Shown here piece after piece: positions 6,589 through 10,166 of a DNA stretch of 10,166 bases (positions are counted from its first letter, which is position 1; each line of letters opens with the position of its first letter). The notes beneath the pieces are model-generated. The model had not been told where the DNA came from and did no database searches. It saw nothing but the letters and a program-made list of their open reading frames with translations. A program made the translations under genes and the position numbers. Source of the DNA: Actinomycetes bacterium (GTDB taxonomy: Bacteria; Actinomycetota; Actinomycetes; Actinomycetales; Cellulomonadaceae); contig JAFAEH010000303.1 in NCBI GenBank assembly GCA_023424135.1, positions 1-10,166 of the forward strand, given 5' to 3'.

Positions 6589-6632
6589 GTCGTGGACGCG
6601 GGGGCACGAGGACGCCCGCGGACGTCCACGAC
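6589..6632 (+). promoter_or_regulatory. Strong 5' UTR hairpin abutting the msrA ribosome-binding site
   Basis: GTCGTGGACG (6589-6598) pairs perfectly with CGTCCACGAC (6623-6632). After a 2-base bulge (GA, 6621-6622), CGGGGGC (6599-6605) pairs at 6 of 7 positions with GCCCGCG (6614-6620), leaving an 8-base loop. The next base begins the AAGGAG (6633-6638) site of msrA. The hairpin would occupy nearly all of the leader made from the predicted promoter, so it may affect mRNA stability or ribosome access. As DNA it could also be an operator. Confidence 0.6.
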
Positions 6633-6644
6633 AAGGAGACGGAC

Positions 6645-7322
6645 ATGGCTTCGCTGTTCGAGACGCTGCTCGGCACGTCCCTGCGCACGACGATGGTCGA
6701 CGCGGAGCACGCGCTGAAGGGCCGGGACGCGTACGCGTACGACGTCCCGGCGACGCACACCGTGCTGGGCACACCGCTGCAGGGCCCGTGGCCCGACGGC
6801 ACGCGCGTGCTGTACCTCGCCTCCGGGTGCTTCTGGGGTGCGGAGAAGGGGGCGTGGCAGCTGCCGGGCGTCGTGACCACGGCGGTCGGGTACATGGGCG
6901 GGTTCACGCCCTTCCCGACGTACGAGGAGACGTGCACGGGACGCACGGGCCACACGGAGACCGTGCTGGTCGCCTACGACCCGTCGGTGCTGTCCGACGT
7001 CGACCTGCTGCGGCACTTCTGGGAGGAGCACGACCCCACCCAGGGCTTCCGGCAGGGCAACGACGTGGGCACGCAGTACCGCTCGGCGGTGTTCACGACG
7101 ACGCCGGAGCAGGCGGAGGCGGCACGCACGACGCGCGACGCGTACGCGCCCGTCCTGCGCGAGCGGGGCTACGGCGACGTGACGACGGAGATCCGCCCCG
7201 TCGAGGACGCGGGCCCGTTCTACTACGCCGAGGCCTACCACCAGCAGTACCTGCGCAAGAACCCGGCGGGCTACTGCCCGGTCAACTCCACGGGCGTCGC
7301 CTGCCCCGTCCCGTCGGCCTGA
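6645..7322 (+). CDS. msrA: Peptide-methionine (S)-S-oxide reductase MsrA
   Basis: MsrA reduces the S-epimer of methionine sulfoxide in proteins and free methionine, using a cysteine relay recharged by thioredoxin. The product has 225 residues, near the long E. coli-type form. The catalytic motif GCFWGAEK is at 61-68 (Cys62). The fold motifs VGYMGG, YEETCTGRTGHTE, FWEEHDPTQGFRQGNDVGTQYRS (split across about 92-146) and FYYAEAYHQQYL follow, and resolving cysteines C211 (NPAGYC) and C220 lie at the C-terminus. The first 45 residues are an N-terminal extension. The ATG at 6645 has AAGGAG at 6633-6638 with 6-base spacing. It is divergent from metB; a SigR/SigH-like promoter and a hairpin precede it, fitting oxidative-stress induction. 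Confidence 0.97.
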   Translation: MASLFETLLGTSLRTTMVDAEHALKGRDAYAYDVPATHTVLGTPLQGPWPDGTRVLYLASGCFWGAEKGAWQLPGVVTTAVGYMGGFTPFPTYEETCTGRTGHTETVLVAYDPSVLSDVDLLRHFWEEHDPTQGFRQGNDVGTQYRSAVFTTTPEQAEAARTTRDAYAPVLRERGYGDVTTEIRPVEDAGPFYYAEAYHQQYLRKNPAGYCPVNSTGVACPVPSA

Positions 7323-7362
7323 GCCTGGATACGCCGGGCGGGTCTCTGGAGTTCCTTGAGGG

Positions 7363-7397
7363 GTGTTCGGGGAGGAGATGGGGCTTGACCCCGACAC
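7363..7397 (+). terminator. Possible msrA terminator hairpin
   Basis: GTGTTCGGGG (7363-7372) pairs with CCCCGACAC (7389-7397) as a 9-bp stem with one bulged T and a 16-base loop. It starts 40 bases after the msrA stop and ends 52 bases before the next ORF. There is no T-run. It is the best dyad in this intergenic gap. Confidence 0.35.
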
Positions 7398-7449
7398 GCA
7401 GAGCGTCGCAGCGGCCTGCTGACACGCACTGGCCGGATACTCCTGACGC

Positions 7450-8397
7450 GTGAAGGTCGACAGCACCCACCTCGAGCGAGCGGTCCTTCGCGCCGGGGAC
7501 AGCACCGCTGTCGCGGGCACCGCCGTGCTCATCACCCAGGAGCGGCCCGGCCTGTTCGTCGCTGATCCGACGCCCACCGCCCTGCTGTTCCCCGCAGGTG
7601 CGGCCAGCGTCATCGCAGTGGCCGGCCCTGCCACCCACCAGTGGCAGGGCCGGCTCGGTCAGCGGTTCCGAGCGCAGGGGACGTGGGCTGAGGACCACGT
7701 CCACGTCGTGGACGCGCCAGTACCCGCCCCACTGCCAGACGCAGCCCCGCTCGCAGACGCCGGCAACCCGTCCGTTCGACCTCGGCAACGCTCGGCACGC
7801 CTGCAAGCCGTCATCGCCGAGTTGTCTGCCGATGACGTGCTGCTGTGGTGCACGACGACCCGCACGTCAGGACATCCGCGACTCACTGCCGTCGCCACCG
7901 ACGTCCCGCACGCACGCCGCTCCCTTCAAGACGTGAGCGACATCCCCGTCGACGTCCACCTCTCCTGGTGGACTCCAGCGGACCTGCGACAGGTCGAGGA
8001 CGCACTGGTGGCAGACAGCAGGCGACTTCCGTTCCTCATGCGCTCAACACCCGTCGAGCGCCTTCGGACTCGCCACTGGTCGGCAAGCGTTCGACCAGTG
8101 GTCGCTGGCCGGTGTGGGGCTGCTCGTTCCGGGGCGCCGGGCCAGACGTCGCGCACCTGTGACTGCCGCCGCCCCGATCCCGGCCCCGAGCCCGGCCAGG
8201 ATGACGTCGTCGAGGACGGCCGACCTGCCGCCCACGAAGAACTGGGTCGCTTCGATCACGAGGCCGAGAGCGAGGAACGTCAGCACCACTCGTCGCACTC
8301 CGTGTCCGCGGCGGAGCGTCATGAGCGCACCACCGACGGCGAACAGCACGAGGTTCCCGCCGATCTGCACGAACGGCACCTCCCAGTGGGCCGATGA
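7450..8397 (+). CDS. Unrecognised protein; N-terminal ~200 residues plausible, 3' end doubtful
   Basis: A GTG start at 7450 follows closely on an in-frame TGA (7444) and opens 315 codons. I recognise no family. Residues 1-200 look protein-like and soluble: alternating strands at 20-60, a basic link (RPRQRSARLQ, 110-119), an acidic helix (AVIAELSADD), then SDIPVDVHLSWWTPADLRQVEDAL (split 163-186). Third-position GC is good to about 8030 and then falls. From 8044 the ORF lies antisense to the vanZ-like gene in the frame that usually gives shadow ORFs, so the last 115 residues are probably not native. A neighbouring frame from 8060 reads AFGLATGRQAFDQWSLAGVG, which suggests a frameshift near 8040-8060. 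No ribosome site is visible; GATACT eight bases before the GTG may be a -10 of a leaderless transcript. Two perfect inverted repeats lie inside. It may be a real accessory gene or a decaying one. Confidence 0.5.
   Translation: MKVDSTHLERAVLRAGDSTAVAGTAVLITQERPGLFVADPTPTALLFPAGAASVIAVAGPATHQWQGRLGQRFRAQGTWAEDHVHVVDAPVPAPLPDAAPLADAGNPSVRPRQRSARLQAVIAELSADDVLLWCTTTRTSGHPRLTAVATDVPHARRSLQDVSDIPVDVHLSWWTPADLRQVEDALVADSRRLPFLMRSTPVERLRTRHWSASVRPVVAGRCGAARSGAPGQTSRTCDCRRPDPGPEPGQDDVVEDGRPAAHEELGRFDHEAESEERQHHSSHSVSAAERHERTTDGEQHEVPADLHERHLPVGR
7621..7654. repeat. 14-bp perfect inverted repeat within the unknown ORF
   Basis: GCCGGCCCTGCCAC (7621-7634) and its exact complement GTGGCAGGGCCGGC (7641-7654) flank a 6-base loop (CCACCA). 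It lies at codons 58-68 of the ORF starting at 7450. A perfect 14-bp stem inside coding sequence is unusual; it could be a strong RNA hairpin, a protein-binding dyad or a mobile palindromic element. Confidence 0.85.
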
Positions 8398-8673
8398 CGT
8401 CACCAGGTCCGTGATGTCTCCGAAAGGCACGAGCCGAACGCTCGGTTCCATGCCCGGAAGGCCAGCGCCTGCACCCGGCGACAGCGTCAGGACGGCGATG
8501 CCGACCATCCACACGGCGAGCAGCCCGTCGTAGCAGGCTCGTCGCACGGCAGCCCAGGTGCGTTCGCCGTCGGCGTGCATCCAGCTCGCCAGGGACACCA
8601 CGGCGAACGCTATCGAGCTCACGACGAGCGCGAGCGGGACCAGGATCGAGAAACTGCGCCAGAGCTGGACCAT
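8044..8673 (-). CDS. VanZ-like family membrane protein
   Basis: The 209-residue product has hydrophobic segments at about 10-30, 49-65, 104-119, 128-146 and 153-172 and carries the VanZ-like signature: TLSP (63-66), RLVPFGDI (80-87), GGNLVLFAVGG (105-115), IEATQFFVGGR (140-150) and VLDDVILAGLGAGIGA (153-168). The namesake VanZ raises teicoplanin resistance in enterococci, but most family members have no proven role, so resistance should not be assumed. The ATG at 8673 has CTAGGAG four bases upstream. It starts 36 bases after the stop of the secreted-protein gene, so the pair is likely one transcript. After about residue 183 the tail (DHWSNACRPV onward) does not look like a VanZ C-terminus; it is encoded by a perfect dyad and overlaps the convergent ORF from 7450. 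Confidence 0.85.
   Translation of the reverse strand: MVQLWRSFSILVPLALVVSSIAFAVVSLASWMHADGERTWAAVRRACYDGLLAVWMVGIAVLTLSPGAGAGLPGMEPSVRLVPFGDITDLVTSSAHWEVPFVQIGGNLVLFAVGGALMTLRRGHGVRRVVLTFLALGLVIEATQFFVGGRSAVLDDVILAGLGAGIGAAAVTGARRLARRPGTSSPTPASDHWSNACRPVASPKALDGC
8073..8101. terminator. 10-bp perfect dyad at the meeting point of two convergent ORFs
   Basis: CCACTGGTCG (8073-8082) pairs exactly with CGACCAGTGG (8092-8101) around a 9-base loop. It lies where the unknown plus-strand ORF and the vanZ-like gene collide, as expected for a bidirectional terminator. However, it is upstream of both stop codons (8044 on minus, 8397 on plus) and has no T-run, so a terminator role would mean transcripts without stops. 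It may instead be a palindromic insertion that altered both 3' ends. Confidence 0.5.
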
Positions 8674-8709
8674 GAATCTCCTAGGATGACGATTGCCGCG
8701 CTGGCGAAC

Positions 8710-9114
8710 TCAGGGATATGTTGTTGTTCCGCTTCCACTGAGAGTGACGCCCTCTGGCGTCGTTGTGATGACAAATCGATATGTCCCAGCAGATGTGCTC
8801 CAGGTGTTCGTTTCTGCCCATCCGCACAGATAGGCTCGGGCGGTATAGTTCACCCAGGATGAACCCGACTTGCGCTGCGGCGTGATGTAGTAGACCTTTC
8901 CAGTCTTGCCGCCGCAGGAGAGGTTCGACCGGATCGACAGCGTTCCCGCGCCTTGTGTCCATTCGCGAGACAGCAGCAATTGCGACAGGGTCGCCGTCCA
9001 TGTGAACGAGCCCGCGGCAGCGGCTGGCGCGGCAAATGCCAGCATCCCCACGATCAGGAGTGAGATCGCAGCAGTCCCTCTACGAGCAACACGATTACGC
9101 ACTAGTGCCCCCAT
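8710..9114 (-). CDS. Small secreted protein of unknown family
   Basis: From the ATG at 9114 the product has 134 residues: a basic N-terminus (RNRVARR), a hydrophobic core (AAISLLIVGMLAFA) and an Ala-rich Sec signal peptidase site (APAAAA, cut near residue 34). The mature part of about 100 residues is rich in Ser, Thr and Gly with many short strands (GTLSIRSNL, GKVYYITPQ, AGTYRFVITTT) and two cysteines (C67, C97) that probably form one disulfide; a small beta-sandwich is a reasonable guess. I recognise no family. The start is uncertain: the frame opens at a GTG at 9153, and a GTG at 9102 inside the palindrome GCACTAGTGC is also possible. TATCTT at 9116-9121 could be a -10, which would favour 9102. 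Base composition is lower in GC than the core genes. The vanZ-like gene follows 36 bases downstream. Confidence 0.7.
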   Translation of the reverse strand: MGALVRNRVARRGTAAISLLIVGMLAFAAPAAAAGSFTWTATLSQLLLSREWTQGAGTLSIRSNLSCGGKTGKVYYITPQRKSGSSWVNYTARAYLCGWAETNTWSTSAGTYRFVITTTPEGVTLSGSGTTTYP

Positions 9115-9165
9115 CAAGATAGTCGAATGTGTGCCAGAGCGTCGTGCAGTCACGACGCCCTGAGA

Positions 9166-9542
9166 CTAGAGCAAAAGACCCGATGCATGTGGTCGTTTCG
9201 GCAACGGATGTTCCTGACGCTGCGTCATCTCGGCGCGCATGTCCGCGTCGTCGTCCAGCGCGAGCATCGCGAGCGGACGGCGCGAGCGTCTGGTGGTCGC
9301 TCGCTGCTCGCACGGCGTCGACGCGCGCCTCGAGCGTCCCGTGCTGGACGACGCGGTACGCAGCCGCGAGCGTCTGCTCGTTAGCCCGGCGTCGCGTCAC
9401 GACGTACCTCGCGTAGCGCCCGCTCGAGGTGCGCGTCGTTCGTCAGCCGACCAGCGACGGAATCGCGCTCGTCCCGCATCTCGGCCGCGCTCGGCGTGAT
9501 CCCCTCAAGCGCCCGGTTCGCCCCGTGCTTGCTCGCCGATCC
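9166..9542 (-). pseudogene. Decayed coding remnant spread over three minus-strand frames
   Basis: Three minus-strand segments look like protein but lie in different frames. GSASKHGANRALEG, then ITPSAAEMRDERDSV and LTNDAHLERALREV, ends in TAA at 9381-9383. NEQTLAAAYRVVQHGTLEAR, then VDAVRAASDHQTL, is in the frame entered by a GTG at 9400. MLALDDDADMRAEMTQRQEH ends at TAG 9166-9168. The codons are rich in G/C at position three and the strings are helix-forming and charged, unlike the usual Arg-rich shadow ORFs. No start codon with a ribosome site leads the first piece. The simplest reading is one gene broken by frameshifts; two small overlapping genes are an alternative. The family is not recognised. 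Confidence 0.3.
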
Positions 9543-9566
9543 GGCCCTGCTGGGCCATCGTGGTCC

Positions 9567-9584
9567 GGTCCATGCCGATGGACC
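9567..9584. repeat. 7-bp perfect hairpin, 4-base loop
   Basis: GGTCCAT (9567-9573) and ATGGACC (9578-9584) flank GCCG. It lies just upstream, on the minus strand, of the decayed coding remnant and could be an old operator or terminator. Confidence 0.5.
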
Positions 9585-9805
9585 ATACGAGCACGGTCCG
9601 ACAGCGGAGCGGGGGCCTTATGCAGGGCCTCACCAGCCCGTGGGCCAGTGGCTCAGCCCTGATCCACCCCTGGTGATGTCGGGTTGTCGACTCTGTGGGT
9701 GCGGGCGTCGGGATGGCGGGTGAGGGTACGGCGGGGCCGCCGGTCTTGGCGGCTCTTCCACTGCGGTCCTTGGTCGCGCCGTTCGGGCTGCGGGTCAGGT
9801 GATGG

Positions 9806-9842
9806 CTGCTGTCGGTGGACCGGTCGCGGTCGACCACAGCAG
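9806..9842. repeat. Strong imperfect hairpin of about 15 bp with a GTCG loop
   Basis: CTGCTGT (9806-9812) pairs with ACAGCAG (9836-9842). A bulged C (9813) is followed by GGT (9814-9816) with ACC (9833-9835), one G-G mismatch, then GACCG (9818-9822) with CGGTC (9827-9831) around GTCG. It ends 92 bases before the ligase start. It may be a terminator for transcription from either side, an RNA element, or an old mobile-element end. Confidence 0.65.
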
Positions 9843-9934
9843 TTCCCAACCGGGTCGACGGCGACCCTTCACGCTCTCCCCGGACGGCGCGGCCACGCCG
9901 GGCGGGTGTCGGTGGTGCGGGTCAGGATGGGCGC

Positions 9935-10166
9935 ATGCTGCTGGACGACGTCGCCGAGGCCTCCGAGCGCGTGGCTGCGACGCGGTCGCGGCTGGCCAAG
10001 CGGGCCGTGCTCGTCGACGCGCTGCGCAGGGCCGCGGACGACGGGCCGGCGGACGTGGCGGTCGTCGCGCGGTACCTCGGGGGCGAGCTGCGGCAGCGCC
10101 CCACCCGCCTGGGCTGGCGGTCGCTCAGCACGCGTCCGGAGCCGGCGGTCGTCGCGACGCTCGACG
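9935..10166 (+). CDS. ATP-dependent DNA ligase (LigB type), N-terminal part
   Basis: The ATG at 9935 opens a frame that continues past the right edge; 77 codons are visible. The sequence begins MLLDDVAEASERVAATRSRLAK, followed by LVDALRRAADD, then VAVVARYLGGELRQRPTRLGWRSL at about 43-66 and a Pro-rich link. This is the N-terminal DNA-binding domain of actinobacterial ATP-dependent DNA ligases (the YLxGEL...R..GWR pattern), accessory to the essential NAD-dependent LigA. The nucleotidyltransferase domain with the KxDG lysine lies outside the window, so activity cannot be judged. An AGGA nine bases before the ATG is a modest ribosome site. Codon use returns to the high-GC pattern of the left part of the window. 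Confidence 0.88.
   Translation, partial: MLLDDVAEASERVAATRSRLAKRAVLVDALRRAADDGPADVAVVARYLGGELRQRPTRLGWRSLSTRPEPAVVATLD

Larger units (their letters stand above)
9543..9934. other. Gene-free stretch with hairpins before the ligase gene
   Basis: No frame here looks coding on either strand; the 114-codon minus ORF over 9505-9849 has ordinary shadow composition. Apart from two inverted repeats (9567-9584 and 9806-9842), no tRNA, clear promoter or insertion-sequence end pair was recognised. The stretch may be remains of a mobile or transferred segment. Confidence 0.4.

Noticed and set aside
6491..6644. SAM or other riboswitch upstream of metB
   Set aside because: Only about 150 bases separate metB from msrA, no known riboswitch core was recognised, and the -10 position suggests almost no leader.
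8044..8673. Glycopeptide resistance gene
   Set aside because: VanZ-like family membership is clear, but there are no vanHAX or vanRS genes nearby and most family members have no shown link to resistance.
9099..9108. Palindrome GCACTAGTGC at the secreted-protein start
   Set aside because: A 10-bp palindrome is not rare enough alone to call an operator; mentioned only with the gene.
9505..9849. 114-codon minus-strand ORF before the ligase
   Set aside because: No family features, no ribosome site, mixed composition, and it spans two hairpins; probably chance.
7323..9934. Insertion sequence, integrase, tRNA or att sites
   Set aside because: No transposase or recombinase motif, no tRNA-like sequence and no matching flanking direct repeats were found by eye.

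Overview
The window reads as chromosomal DNA of a high-GC actinobacterium. The basis is the very high third-position GC, frequent GTG starts with AGGAGG-like ribosome sites, a mycothiol-dependent enzyme (Mca), an actinobacterial DUF4307 protein, an actinobacterial GreA and the start of an ATP-dependent DNA ligase of the LigB type. The gene set and style fit Cellulomonas or a near relative, but the genus is an inference. The order small membrane protein / mca / DUF4307 / greA / (ilvA, AI-2E transporter) / metB matches the Mycobacterium tuberculosis block Rv1083 to Rv1079, with the same divergent and convergent orientations and two extra genes inserted between greA and metB.

Layout, left to right. 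On the minus strand, positions 1-398 carry a membrane protein cut by the window edge, translationally coupled (ATGA overlap) to mca at 395-1282. Divergent to it are DUF4307 (1420-1824) and greA (2073-2558, behind a probable extended -10 promoter and a structured leader). A G+C-rich dyad at 2576-2618 separates greA from a convergent minus-strand operon, metB - AI-2E family transporter - ilvA (6490 down to 2686). All three genes are joined by 4-nt overlaps. MetB and IlvA both handle substrates that can give 2-oxobutanoate. metB has a TANNNT -10 box six bases before its GTG and may be leaderless. Divergent from metB is msrA (6645-7322), preceded by a sequence that fits a SigR/SigH-type oxidative-stress promoter (GGAAC-N18-GTT) and by a strong hairpin touching its ribosome-binding site.

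From 7323 to about 9934 the character changes: codon use is less extreme, GC is visibly lower in places, and the genes are not core genes. This stretch holds an unrecognised ORF (7450 onward) with a 14-bp perfect inverted repeat inside it. It also holds a VanZ-like membrane protein and a small secreted protein on the minus strand, a decayed coding remnant (about 9166-9542), and a gene-free stretch with strong hairpins. The unknown ORF and vanZ-like gene converge and overlap tail to tail around another 10-bp perfect dyad. The window ends inside the N-terminal region of an ATP-dependent DNA ligase (9935 onward).

Functionally, the left two thirds link thiol and sulfur physiology (Mca detoxification, MetB, MsrA) with a transcript-cleavage factor and isoleucine precursor supply. 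The right third looks like a small accessory insertion between msrA and the ligase gene. I see no convincing new multi-gene system. The most checkable new points are the msrA promoter-hairpin arrangement and the dyad-rich accessory segment.
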